Shown here: piece after piece, positions 1 through 11,989 of the stretch
Layout of the letters: the number at the start of each line of letters is the position of its first letter
Numbering within the stretch: the first letter of the stretch is position 1
Assembly (NCBI GenBank): GCA_028826165.1
Contig: JAPDFW010000016.1
Span: 1-64,000, forward strand
Origin: Anaeramoeba ignava
Taxonomy: Eukaryota > Metamonada > Anaeramoebidae
Direction: 5' to 3'
DNA length: 64,000 nucleotides
Program-made: the position numbers and the translations under genes
Notes under the pieces: model-generated
Databases searched by the model: none
Seen by the model: only the letters and a program-made list of their open reading frames with translations
What the model was told of the DNA's origin: nothing

Positions 1-2526
1 AATGTAGATGATTGCTGAACTGGAAATTTCATAATATTCTTCCTCCATTTAATCCTGAAGGAATAAATAATAATTCATTAAAAGTTGTTAAACAAATTTT
101 GTTGAATTGTAAGTAAATGAATATGCTTTTAATCCGCACTTGATAAATTTAATGAATTCCAATTACAAAAGAAATCCATTAATTAATGAGATACAATTTA
201 ATGAAGTAATATTCTAATTTAGCTCTTGTTGAAATAATTGAACTAGGTAATAATATAGTGTTTCACAATTTTAAAATCAACACATCTCAGGTGAATTGGA
301 AATATTCAATATTTCCTGGATATTTTCACTATTCCAATTACTTACCATTTCCACTTAAATCAAGAGTGAATTTTTGCCAATTTGTTCCATTATCAAGTGA
401 AATTGAATACCATTTTGCATTTGTTAATTTTTGAAATTAAATTCAATTTCTTCAATTTTAGAAATTGTTTCATAAATTATTGGAGAAGTTAAATTATCAG
501 TTATAATTGAAATTGATGAAATATATCCATTTTCCATTTTGAATCACATGCTGATATATTGATATTCTTGATTTGGAAATTGGGAACTGTAATCCGTTGA
601 TTTGATGATGTTGGTTGGATAATTTCCGGAATCATTTTGATAAAATTCGATTGTTAAATTATAATAAGATGGAATTGAATAAGTAATTGGTTGATTCCAA
701 TTACAAATTAATATCTAATAAAATTTGAAATTGAACATGTTAAATTTGTAACTTCTCCAAATAATGTTGAAATTGAATGATTCAACAATTTATCCTTTAT
801 CATCTCCTTCACACTCAAGTGTTCTACATCCACAAATTGAAATATTATAATCACTTCCACATTCTAAATTATTCAAAAATAATCAAATAGAATTTTCAAC
901 TGAAATGAAAGATATTAAAATCAGGTTGAGATTGAATGAAATAAGAAAAGATTATAATGATCAAGATGAGCAATTCCTTCATCAATCTGAACATTTGGAT
1001 AATTCCAAGTAACATTAATTGAATAATTTGAAGGATTTGATAATTGGAAATCTTTTAAGAATCAATTTTGATGTTAAATTAATGAAAGAAGAAGATTCAC
1101 CACATATCATTGATTCATTATCACAAGTTTTTGATTTGAATTGAACAATATTCATTTCCAGTAATATTATCATAAAAATGAAAAATTAAAATAATTGATA
1201 ATAAACATTCTCATTTTTCAAGAATTGGATAATCAGCTATCAACCAATCATATCCATAATTAATTTGATAAATCAAAGAAGGAAATTGAATTTCATCCCA
1301 ATAACAATCAAATGATGAAACAAAGATGAACAATTAACAATATTAACTTGAGGAATTAAACTAGCTTTAAACAAATGTTTGGCTTGCATCCCCCAGCTCC
1401 AATAACAGTAAAAATTCCCATAAACTGAAACAGAACATCCAAATTCTGAAAGCTGATTCACTCAAAATTTTTCTTGATTCCAAATTAACTCATTGTATCT
1501 GTAAATAAATGCTTTTTGCAGTATAAGTTCCAAATAGCAATAACATCTTCATAAATTGAAAGAGTCCATCCAAAATTTGAAGATGATTCATTCAAAAATT
1601 TGTTCTTGATTCCAAAATGATCCATTATATCTGTAAATAAATACTTGATTTGCATCATAAGTTCCAATAACAATAACATCTTCATAAATTGAAACAGAAT
1701 ATCCAAATCTTGAAGTTGATTCATTGAAAAATGTTGTTCTTGATTCCAAAAATGATCCATTATATCTGTAAACAAATGTTTGATTTGCATCATAAGTTCC
1801 AACAACAGTAACATTCTCATAAATTGAAAGAGAAAAACCCAAATTCTGAAGGTCCACTCAAGATTTGTTCTTGATTCCAAAATGTTCCATTATATCTGTA
1901 AATATATGCTTGATTTTTACCAGAAAACCCCAACAATAGTAACATTCTCATAAACTGAAACAGACTGTCCAAAATTTGAATTTGTTTCACTCCAAAATTT
2001 GGTTCTATTTCATTCCAAAATGTTCCATATATCTGTAAATATATGCTTTTTGCACCAGAAGCACCAATAACAATAACATCTTCATAAATTGAAACAGGAT
2101 ATCCAAACAATGAAGTTGATTCATTCAAAGTTTGTTCAAGTTCAAAATTTGTTCCATTATATCTGTAAAATATATGCTTTTATTTGAGAGCCCAAGCACC
2201 AATAAACAAGAACATCTTTATAAACTGAAACAGAACCTCCAAAATACATTGAACCTGAAAAATTGATCTAATAAATTCCAAATCCAAGCTTCATCTGGAG
2301 TAGAATAATATCTTGTTGTTTCTGTTAATGTTTCTATTTCTTTTTAATATTGGTGATATTGATATTAATGATGGAATTGATTTTTGATTTTGATTTTGAT
2401 TTTGATTTTGATTTTTGATTTTTGATTTTTGATTTTTGATTTTTTGATTTTGATTTTGATTTTGATTTGATTTAATTAAGAAAATATTGATAATTAAGAA
2501 AAGGAAAAGAAAAGAATTAATTTCAT
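1..2526 (-). pseudogene. Shattered FG-GAP surface protein gene (copy A)
   Basis: This is a third copy of the FG-GAP family described at 7066-9795, running on the minus strand from an ATG at 2524-2526 off the left window edge. Signal-peptide, NQ-rich, FG-GAP and fibronectin-like segments can all be recognised in order, but the reading frame is broken many times, mostly by one-base insertions and deletions. Only short open stretches of about 60-130 codons remain. For example, bases 1-120 differ from the intact copy at about 7321-7440 by about five one-base indels and only a couple of substitutions. The spacer behind it is nearly identical to that of copy B. It is either a recent pseudogene or a poorly polished sequence end. 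The 3' end lies outside the window. Confidence 0.8.
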
Positions 2527-3403
2527 TTTTGTTTTTGTTTTCTTTTTGTTTTTATTTTTTTTTTGAATAAAAATAAAAATAAAAATTAAGTAAAAATTAT
2601 TTAATCAAATTTGGAAAAATAAATTTTTATTAATTTTTGAAAGATAAAATGGGGTATTTTTAATTTTAATTTATAATTTTAATTTTAATTTTGATTTTAA
2701 TTTTGATTTTTAATTTTAATTTTAATTTTTAATTTTAATTTTAATTTTAATTTACTTTTGAAAAGATAAATGGAAAAATGAAAAATGAGAAAAAAATGAT
2801 CTTTTTTTCTTTTTGTTGTTTTGTTTTAATTTATTTAATTAAAAAAAAAAATTTTTTTCTTGTTATTTTTTTAATTTTAATCCCCTAAAACAAAAATAAT
2901 AAAAAAAAGAAAAAAAAAACAAAATTATTTTTTAAATTTAATTTGATTTAATTTCTTTTTAGAATTAATTTGATTAAATTAATTTATTTAATCAAATTAA
3001 TTATTTTATTTTTTTTATTGATTAAATTTAAATTAAAATAAATAAAAGAAATAAATAAAAAGAAAGAGATCAAATAATTTAAAATTAAAATAAAAATATT
3101 GAATTGTTTAAAATTTATAATAATTCTTTTAATTTTTTAATTTTATTTTTGATTATTTTTTTTTGATTATTAATTTCTTTTTTAATTTTGATTTTAATTT
3201 TGAATTTTTGAATTTTTGATTTTTAAATTTATTTCTTCTTTTTCTTTTTAAAATAATTTAATCAAAAAAAAAACAAAAAAGCAAAATAGAAAGTTGTTTT
3301 TTTTTTGGAAAATAGATTGTTTTGAATTTTTTGAAATTGAAAAAGAAAAAAGAAAAAAAGAAAAAAGAAAAAAGAATTTGGAAAATTAAAGTTGAAATTA
3401 GAA
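2527..3403. repeat. AT-rich spacer, duplicated with the FG-GAP unit
   Basis: No gene is seen. The stretch is AT-rich low complexity, including TTTTAA runs at about 2660-2755, and ends just after the copy B stop codon. It is almost the same sequence as 6174-7065, which shows that the tandem duplication unit contains spacer plus gene (about 3.6 kb). Confidence 0.85.
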
Positions 3404-6173
3404 TTAAATATCTAAATTATCTTGAAGTTCTTTTTCTTCTTGTTTTTGATTTTGATTTTTAGATTGTTTTTTTCTTGTTGTTTTCTTATATAAAAGAATT
3501 CCAATAATAATTATTAAAATAGCAATAATTGGAACAAGAATTCCAACAGTTATTGCTGTTGTGTTTGAATTGTTTGAATTATCAGTTGTTTGAGTTGGTT
3601 GATAAGGAGATAATGTTGTAATTGATGTTGTTGAATTGATTCCTGAATATTCATTATTTAAACAATTTAATGTAGATGATTGTTGAACTGAAATTTCATA
3701 ATATTCTCCTCCATTTAATCCTGAAGGAATTAAATAATAATTGAATAAAGTTGTTAAACAAACTGAAATTGAATTAAAAGTAAATGAATATGCTTTTAAT
3801 CCACTTGATAAAATTAATGAATTCCAATTACAAAAAAATCCATTAATTAATGAGATACAATTTAATGAAGTAATATTTCCTAATTTAGCTCTTGTTGAAA
3901 TAATTGAACTAGGTAATCCTAAATATAGTGTTTCACAATTTAAATCAACACATCCTCGAATTGAAATATTATATTCAATATTTCCTGATATTTCACTTAT
4001 TATTCCAATTACTTCATTTCCACTTAAATCAAGAGATGTGAATTTTTGCCAATTTGTTCCATTATCAAGTGAAATTGAATAATTGTTTGCATTTGTTAAT
4101 TTTGTGAAATTAAATTCAATTTCTTCAATTTTAGAAATTGTTTCATAAATTATTGGAGAAGTTAAATTATCAGTTATAATTGAAATTGATGAAATATATC
4201 CACATTTTCCATTTGAATTACATGCTGATATATTGATTTGATATTCTTGATTTGGAAATTGAACTGTAAATTGTTGATTTGATAAAAGTTGGTTGATAAT
4301 TTCCTGAATCATTTTGATAAATTGATTGATAAGTTAAATTATAATAAAATGGAATTGAACAATTAATTGGTTGATTCCAATTACAATTAATATCAAATAA
4401 ATTTGAAATTGAACATGTTAAATTTGTAACTTCTTCAAATAATAATGAAATTGATGATTCAACAATTTCTCCTTTATCATCTCCTTCACACTTAAGTGTT
4501 CTACATCCACAAATTGAAATATTATAATCATTTTCAGATTCTAAATTATTCAAAAAATAATCAAGCGAAGAATTTTCAACTGAAATGAAAGATATTAAAT
4601 CAGGTTGAGATTGAATGAAATAAGAAAGATTATAATGATCAAGATGAGCAATTCCTTCATCAATCTGAACATTTGGATAATTCCAAGTAACATTAATTGA
4701 ATAATTTGAAGGATTTGATAATTGGAAATCTTTTACAGAATCAATTTTTGATGTTAAATTAATGAAAGAAGAAGATTCACCACATATCATTGATTCATTA
4801 TCACAAGCTTTGATTTGAATTGAATAATATTCATTTCCAGTAATATTATCATAAAATGAAGAATTAAATTGTTGATAATAAACATTCTCATTTTCAAGAA
4901 TTGGATAATCAATATCAATCCAATTATATCCATAATTAATTTGATAAATCAAAGTTGAAGGAAATTGAATTTTATCCCAATAACAATCAAATGATGAAAA
5001 CAAAGATGAACAATTAACAATATTAACTTGAGGAATTAAACTAGCTTCATAAACAAATGCTTGATTTGCCATAAAAGTTCCAATAACAGTAAAATTCCCA
5101 TAAATTGAAACAGGATATCCAAATTCTGTAGCTGAAGGTTGACTCAAATTTTTTTCTTGATTCCAAAATGATCCATTATATCTGTAAATAAATGCTTTAT
5201 TTGCACCAGAAGCACCAATAGCAATAACATCTTCATAAACTGAAACAGAATATCCAAACCTTGAAATTGAAGGTTCACTCAAAATTTGTTCTTCATTCCA
5301 AATTGATCCATTATATCTGTAAATAAATACTTGTTTTGCATCCCAAGCACCAATAACAATAACATTACCATAAATTGAAACAGAATATCCAAAATATGAA
5401 GGCCCACTCAAAGTTTGTTCAAGTTCAAAATTTGTTCCATTATATCTGTAAATAAATACTTGTTTTACATCCCAAGTACCAATAACAATAACATTACCAT
5501 AAATTGAAACAGAATATCCAAAATATGAAGATGATTCATACAAAGTTTGTTCTTCATTCCAAAATGTACCATTATATCTGTAAATATATGTTTTATTTGC
5601 AATAGTTCCAACAACAGTAACATTCTCATAAACTGAAACAGACTGTCCAAAATATGAAACTGATTCATACAAAATTTGTTCTTCATTCCAAAATGTTCCG
5701 TTATATCTGTAAATATATGCTTTAGTTACATCAGTAGATCCAATAACAATAACATCTTCATAAACTGAAACACTCAATCCAAAATATGAAGGCCCACTCA
5801 AAATTTGTTCAAGTTCAAAATTTGTTCCATTATATCTGTAAATATATGCTTTATTTGCACCATAAGCACCAATAACAAGAATATCTTTATAAACTGAAAC
5901 AGAATGTCCAAAAAATCCTGAAGCTGAAAATTGATCTAATAAATTCCAAATCCAAGCTTCATCTGGAGTAGAATAATATCTTGTTGTTTCTGTTTCTTTT
6001 AATGTTGGTATTAATGATGGAATTGATTTTTGATTTTGATTTTGATTTTGATTTTGATTTTGATTTTGATTTTGATTTTGATTTTGATTTTGATTTTGAT
6101 TTTGATTTTGATTTGATTTAATTAAGAAAATATTGATAATTAAGAAAAAGGAAAAGAAAAGAATTAATTTCAT
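3404..6173 (-). pseudogene. FG-GAP/fibronectin-like membrane protein, one frameshift (copy B)
   Basis: This copy would encode the same protein as the intact gene at 7066-9795: signal peptide, a long NQ dipeptide run, seven FG-GAP-type repeats of about 43 residues, fibronectin-like domains with N-glycosylation sites, a membrane helix and a short basic tail. The start is the ATG at 6171-6173. The frame is open to about 4285, where the plus strand reads GATAAAAGTTGG against GATGAAGTTGG in the intact copy. The one extra base moves translation into a frame ending at 4218, while the rest of the protein (302-codon frame, 3404-4312) stays open. Everything else looks functional, so this is either a very young pseudogene or a sequencing error in an A run. 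If the base is an artefact, the product is about 920 residues. Confidence 0.8.
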
Positions 6174-7065
6174 TTTTTGTTTTGTTTTCTTTTTGTTTGC
6201 TATTTTTTTTTGAATAAAAATAAAAAATAAAAAAATTAAGTAAAAATTATTTAATCAAATTTGGAAAAATAAATTTTTATTAATTTTTTTTTTGAAAGAT
6301 AAAATGGGGTATTTTTTAATTTTAATTTATAATTTTAATTTTAATTTTAATTTTGATTTTAATTTTAATTTTAATTTTAATTTGAATTTTAATTTTAATT
6401 TTAATTTTAATTTTAATTTTAATTTTAATTAACTTACTTTTGAAAAGATAAATGGAAAAATGAAAAATGAGAAAAAAATGATCTTTTTTTCTTTTTGTTG
6501 TTTTGTTTTAATTTATTTAATTAAAAAAAAAAATTTTTTTTCTTGTTATTTTTTTAATTTTAATCCCCTAAAACAAAAATAATAAAAAAAAGAAAAAAAA
6601 AACAAAATTATTTTTTAAATTTAATTTGATTTAATTTCTTTTTAGAATTAATTTGATTAAATTAATTTATTTAATCAAATTAATTATTTTATTTTTTTTA
6701 TTGATTAAATTTAAATTAAAATAAATAAAAGAAATAAATAAAAAGAAAGAGATCAAATAATTTAAAATTAAAATAAAAATATTAAATTGTTTAAAATTTA
6801 TAATAATTCTTTTAATTTTTATTATTTTTTTTTGATTATTAATTTCTTTTTTAATTTTGATTTTAATTTTGAATTTTTGAATTTTTGATTTTTAAATTTA
6901 TTTCTTCTTTTTCTTTTTAAAATAATTTAATTAAAAAAAAACAAAAAAGCAAAATAGAAAGTTGTTTTTTTTTTGGAAAATAGATTGTTTTGAATTTTTT
7001 GAAAAGAAAAAAGAAAAAAAGAAAAAAAGAAAAAAGAATTTGGAAAATTAAAGTTGGAATTTAAA
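6174..7065. repeat. AT-rich spacer of the FG-GAP unit
   Basis: No gene is seen. It holds TTTTAA runs at about 6320-6430, poly-A and poly-T tracts, and sequence shared almost base for base with 2527-3403. It must contain the upstream region of copy B and the 3' end of copy C, but no specific motif can be named. Confidence 0.8.
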
Positions 7066-9795
7066 TTAAAGATCTAAATCAGTATGAAGCTCTTTTTCTT
7101 TGATAATTTCTTTAATAATTTGTTTTTTTCTTGTTTTCTTCTTATATAAAGTAATTCCAATAATAATTATTAAAATAGTAATAATTGGAACAAGAATTCC
7201 AACAGTTATTGCTGTTGTGTTTGAATTGTTTGAATCAGTTGTTTGAGTTGGTTGACAAGGAGATGATGTTGTAATTGATGTTGTTGAATTGATTCCTGAA
7301 TATTCATTATTTAAACAATTTAATGTAGATGATTGTTGAACTGAAATTTCATAATATTCTCCTCCATTTAATCCTGAAGGAATTAAATAATAATTCATTA
7401 AAGTTGTTAAACAAATTTTTGTTGAATTGTAAGTAAATGAATATGCTTTTAATCCACTTGATAAAATTAATGAATTCCAATTACAAACAAATCCATTAAT
7501 TAATGAAATGCAATTTAATGAAGTAATATTTCCTAATTTAGCTCTTGTTGAAATAATTGAACTAGGTAATCCTAAATATGGTGTTTCACAATTTAAATCA
7601 ATACATCCTCGAATTGAAATATTATATTCAATATTTCCTGATATTTCACTTATTATTCCAATAACTTCATTTCCACTTAAATCAAGAGATGTGAATTTTT
7701 GCCAATTTGTTCCATTATTAAGTGAAATTGAATAATTATTTGCATTTGTTAATTTTGTAAAATTAAATTCAATTTCTTCAATTTTGGAAATTGTTTCATA
7801 AATTATTGGAGCTATTGTGAAATTATCAGTTATAATTGAAATTGATGAAATATATCCACATCTTCCATTTGAATCACATGCTGATATATTGATTTGATAT
7901 TCTTGATTTGGAAATTGAACTGTAAATTGTTGATTTGATGAAGTTGGTTGATAATTTCCTGAATCATTTTGATAAATTGATTGATAAGTTAAATTATAAT
8001 AAAATGGAATTGAACAATTAATTGGTTGATTCCAATTACAATTAATATCAAATAAATTTGAAATTGAACATGTTAAATTTGTAACTTCTTCAAATAATAA
8101 TGAAATTGATGATTCAACAATTTCTCCTTTATCATCTCCTTCACACTTAAGTGTTCTACATCCACAAATTGAAATATTATAATCACTTCCACATTTTAAA
8201 TTATTCAAAAGATAATCAAGTGAAGAATTTTCAACTGGAATGAAAGATATTAAATCAGGTTGAGATTGAGTGAAATAAGAAAGATTATAATGATTAAGAT
8301 GAGCAATTCCTTCATTGATTTGAACATTTGGATAATCCCAAGTAATATTAATTGAATAATTTGAAGGATTTGATAATTGGAAATCTTTTACAGAATCAAT
8401 TTTTGATGTTAAATTAATGAAAGAAGAAGATTCACCACATATCATTGATTCATTATCACAAGCTTTGATTTGAATTGAATAATATTCATTTCCAGTAATA
8501 TTATCATAAAATGAAGAATTAAATAATTGATAATAAACATTCTCATTTTCAAGAATTGGATAATCAATATCAATCCAATCATATCCATAATTAATTTGAT
8601 AAATCAAAGTTGAAGGAAATTCAATTTTATTCCAATAACAATCAAATGATGAGAACAAAGATGAACAATTAACAATAACTTGAGAAATGAAACTAGCTTC
8701 ATAAATAAATGCTTGATTTGCATCATAAGCTCCAATAACAGTAAAATTCCCATAAACTGAAACAGAACATCCAAAAAGTGAAACTGAAGGTTGACTCAAA
8801 ATTTTTTCTTGATTCCAAATCGATTCATTGTATCTGTAAATAAATGCTTGATTTGCTCCATAAGCTCCAACAACAATAACATTCCCATAAATTGAAACAC
8901 TCCTTCCAAAAAATGAAACAGAAGATTCATTCAAAATTTGTTCTTGATTCCAAATTGATCCATTATATCTGTAAATAAATGCTTGATTTGCAGCATTAGT
9001 ACCAATAACAGTAACATCTTCATAAACTGAAACACTCCATCCAAAAGATTGAGCTGATACCTTGAAATTTTGTTCTTGATTCCAAATTGATCCATTATAT
9101 CTGTAAATAAATGCTTGATTTGAATAACAAGCTCCAATAACAATAACATTTCCATAAATTGAAACACTCCTTCCAAAATTTGAAGCTGATTCATACAAAT
9201 TTTGTTCTTGATTCCAAAATGTTCCATTATATCTGTAAATAAATGCTTGTTTTGCATAATAAGCTCCAATAACAGTAACATTCTCATAAATTGAAACACT
9301 CCTTCCAAAATATGAAGCTGATTCATACAAATTTTGTTCTTGATTCCAAAATGATCCATTATATCTGTAAATAAATGCTTGATTTGCACCATGAGCTCCA
9401 ACAACAATAACATTCTCATAAATTGAAACAGAACATCCAAAATATGTAGCTGATTCATAGAAAGTTTGTTCAAATTCAAAATTTGTTCCATTATATCTGT
9501 AAATAAATATTTGATTTGCTTCAGGAGCACCAATAACAAGAACATCTTTATAAATTGAAACAGAACCTCCAAAATATCCTGAACCTGAAAATTGATCTAA
9601 TAAATTCCAAAACCAAGCTTCATCTGGAGTAGAATAATATCTTGTTGTTTCTGTTAATGTTTCTATTTCTGTTAATATTGGTGATATTGATATTAATGAT
9701 GGAATTGATTTTTGATTTTGATTTTGATTTTGATTTGATTTAATTAAGAAAATATTAATAATTAAGAAAAAGGAAAAGAAAAGAATTAATTTCAT
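7066..9795 (-). CDS. FG-GAP (beta-propeller) / fibronectin-like single-pass membrane protein (copy C)
   Basis: This is a predicted cell-surface protein of 909 residues. The start is placed at the ATG at 9793-9795, because both paralogues begin with the same hydrophobic signal peptide (MKLILFFSFFLIINIFLI). The frame is open upstream to 9918, but only through low-complexity sequence. A short NQ run follows. Seven repeats of about 43 residues come next, each with the pattern FGxSVSIYxxVxVIGA and IYRYNG, typical of FG-GAP repeats as in integrin alpha chains; seven repeats would close one seven-bladed propeller. Fibronectin-III-like segments rich in NxS/T sites follow, then a hydrophobic helix near the C-terminus (TVGILVPIITILIIIIG) and a basic, probably cytosolic tail. 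The ligand is unknown. It is the only intact member of the tandem array at 1-9795. Confidence 0.85.
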   Translation of the reverse strand: MKLILFFSFFLIINIFLIKSNQNQNQNQKSIPSLISISPILTEIETLTETTRYYSTPDEAWFWNLLDQFSGSGYFGGSVSIYKDVLVIGAPEANQIFIYRYNGTNFEFEQTFYESATYFGCSVSIYENVIVVGAHGANQAFIYRYNGSFWNQEQNLYESASYFGRSVSIYENVTVIGAYYAKQAFIYRYNGTFWNQEQNLYESASNFGRSVSIYGNVIVIGACYSNQAFIYRYNGSIWNQEQNFKVSAQSFGWSVSVYEDVTVIGTNAANQAFIYRYNGSIWNQEQILNESSVSFFGRSVSIYGNVIVVGAYGANQAFIYRYNESIWNQEKILSQPSVSLFGCSVSVYGNFTVIGAYDANQAFIYEASFISQVIVNCSSLFSSFDCYWNKIEFPSTLIYQINYGYDWIDIDYPILENENVYYQLFNSSFYDNITGNEYYSIQIKACDNESMICGESSSFINLTSKIDSVKDFQLSNPSNYSINITWDYPNVQINEGIAHLNHYNLSYFTQSQPDLISFIPVENSSLDYLLNNLKCGSDYNISICGCRTLKCEGDDKGEIVESSISLLFEEVTNLTCSISNLFDINCNWNQPINCSIPFYYNLTYQSIYQNDSGNYQPTSSNQQFTVQFPNQEYQINISACDSNGRCGYISSISIITDNFTIAPIIYETISKIEEIEFNFTKLTNANNYSISLNNGTNWQKFTSLDLSGNEVIGIISEISGNIEYNISIRGCIDLNCETPYLGLPSSIISTRAKLGNITSLNCISLINGFVCNWNSLILSSGLKAYSFTYNSTKICLTTLMNYYLIPSGLNGGEYYEISVQQSSTLNCLNNEYSGINSTTSITTSSPCQPTQTTDSNNSNTTAITVGILVPIITILIIIIGITLYKKKTRKKQIIKEIIKEKELHTDLDL

Positions 9796-10299
9796 TTTTT
9801 GCTTTTTTTTTTTAATAAAAATAAAAATAAGTAAAATTAATAAATAAAATTTTGTATTTTTTGTGTTTTTTGTGTTACTTTTATAAAGGATGTAGAATGA
9901 AAGAAAAAAAACAAACAAAAAAAATGAGAAAAATGATCTTTTCTTAGTTTTTTAAATTAAGTAAAATTTTTTTTTTTTTGCTTTTTTTTTTAATCCATTT
10001 TTTTTAATTAATTTTTAATTTTAATTTCAGAAATGGAATTTAATTGTAATTTTAATTTTATTTTTATTGTTGTTTTTATTGTTTAAATTTTAATTATGAA
10101 TAAAAAAAAATAAAAATTAGTAATATTTTTTTTTTTTAATTAATTTTAAATAATGCCCACAAAAACAAAAAAAATAAAAAAAAAAATAAAAAAAAAAATA
10201 AAAATAAAAAATTTTTTTTTAAAATTAAAAAATTAAATTTTCATTTTTTCTTTTCAAAAAACAAAAAACAAAGAAAAAAACGAAAATAGAAAGAATAAA
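9796..10299. other. Divergent spacer, FG-GAP gene / eL13
   Basis: The two flanking genes are transcribed away from each other, so both 5' regions lie here. The sequence is poly-A, poly-T and TTTTAA-like runs. I see no defined promoter element and no small gene. Confidence 0.6.
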
Positions 10300-11704
10300 A
10301 TGCCAAATTTTAAGCATACATTACCAAATGTACATTTACACAAAGATTGGAAATCACGAGTCAAGACATGGTTTGATCAACCAGGGCGTAAAAAGCGTAG
10401 AAGAATGAGCCGATTAAAGAAGGCAGCACGAGTTGCGCCACGACCCATTAACGGACCACTTCGCCCACTTGTTCATTCACAAACAGTGCGTTATAACATG
10501 CGTGTGCGCGCAGGTCGTGGATTTACTTTCCAGGAACTTAAAGAAGCTGGAATTCATAAAAAATTCGCTAGATCTATTGGTATTTCTGTTGATCATAGAA
10601 GAATGAATCGTTCGGAACAATCTCTTCGTGAAAATGTTGAAAGATTGAAGGAATATAAAGCTAATTTGATTCTTTTCCCAAGACGCAAAGGTTTTTATTA
10701 TTTATATAAATATAAAATTCAATTTAAAATTCATTTATAAAATTAAAATTCATTTATAAAATTAAAATTCATTTATAAAATTAAAATTCATTTATAAAAT
10801 TAAAATTAAAATTAAAATTAAAATTAAAATTAAAATTAAAATTAAAATTAAAATTAAAATTCATTTCAAAATTAAAAATTAAAATTAAAATTAAAATTAA
10901 AATTAAAATTAAAATTAAAATTCAAATTAAAATTCATTTATAAAATTAAAATTAAAATTAAAATTAAAATTAAAATTAAAATTAAAATTAAAATTAAAAT
11001 TAAAATTAATATTAAAAATTAAAATTAAAATTAAAATTAAAATTAAAATTAAAATTAAAATTAAAATTAAAATTAAAATTAAAATTCATTTCAAAATTTT
11101 CACGAAAAATTAAAATTAAAATTAAAATTCATTTCAAAATTAAAATTAAAATTAAAATTAAAATTAAAATTAAAATTAAAATTAAAATTCATTTATAAAT
11201 TAAAATTAAAATTAAAATAAATATTAAAATTAAAATTAAAATTATAATTAAAATTAAAATTAAAATTCAAATTAAAATTAAAATTAAAATTCATTTATAA
11301 AATTAAAATTAAAATTTAAATTAAAATTCAAATTAATATTAAAATTCATTTATTAAATCAAAATTAAAATTAAAATTTAAATTAAAATAAAATTAAAATT
11401 AAAATTAAAATTAGGCAAATTTAAGAATGGTGATTCTAAAAAAGAAGACCTCAAACTTGCTAAACAAATTAAATACACTCCAACAACCAAAACAGAACCT
11501 GAAGTTATTGCAAGAAAAATTACAGATAGAGAAAGAAAAGCTAAAGTTTGGAAATTACAAAGAATGAATAATAGAGCTGTTAGATCTATTATTGCAAAAA
11601 AAATTGCCGCTAAACAATTAAAAAGAAAACAATACAGAATGCAAAAAAAACAAGAACAAAAACAAAAACAAGATCCAAAACAAAAGAAAACAGACAACAA
11701 TTAA
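10300..11704 (+). CDS. RPL13: 60S ribosomal protein eL13 (two exons)
   Basis: eL13 is a structural protein of the large cytosolic ribosomal subunit. Exon 1 (10300-10690) encodes the conserved N-terminal half, with [40 protein letters not shown]-like [13 protein letters not shown] and [18 protein letters not shown]. Exon 2 (11415-11704) encodes the basic C-terminal tail ending KQKKTDNN. The junction is inferred in a Gly codon (CGC AAA G|GTTTTT ... TTAG|GC AAA) and restores FPRRKGKF in one frame, giving 226 residues (human about 211). Without splicing the frame ends at 10740 in repeat sequence. Exon 1 uses noticeably more C- and G-ending codons (CGT, CGC, GGC, CCA) than its neighbours, as expected for a highly expressed gene. 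Confidence 0.95.
10691..11414 (+). repeat. eL13 intron, filled with an AAAATT-type repeat
   Basis: This 724-bp intron (GTTTTT...TTAG) consists almost entirely of AAAATT hexamers interrupted by ATTCATTTATAAAATT variants. It holds no gene. Confidence 0.85.
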
Positions 11705-11989
11705 ATAATTAAATAATTAATTAAAAAATTAATTCTTAATTCATAATTCATTCATTAATTTAGACTTCCTTTCCGTTTTTTTTTCCTCTTCTTCTTCTTT
11801 TAAAATCTTTTTAAAATTTCCAATATTAAGAAAATTTAAACAACAAAAATAATTTTCTTTTTTTTTTTTACTTTCATTCCCTCAAAAAAAGACAAATTGA
11901 TTCAAATTTTAAAATAAGGATAATAAAATTTTTAAAAAACAAATTCATTTTAAAATTCTTTTTAAAATCCTTTTCAAAATTTTAATTTT
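11705..11989. other. Convergent spacer eL13 / CDC6
   Basis: The two genes end towards each other here. The sequence is T-rich and A-rich and presumably holds both 3' ends. No other feature is seen. Confidence 0.6.
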
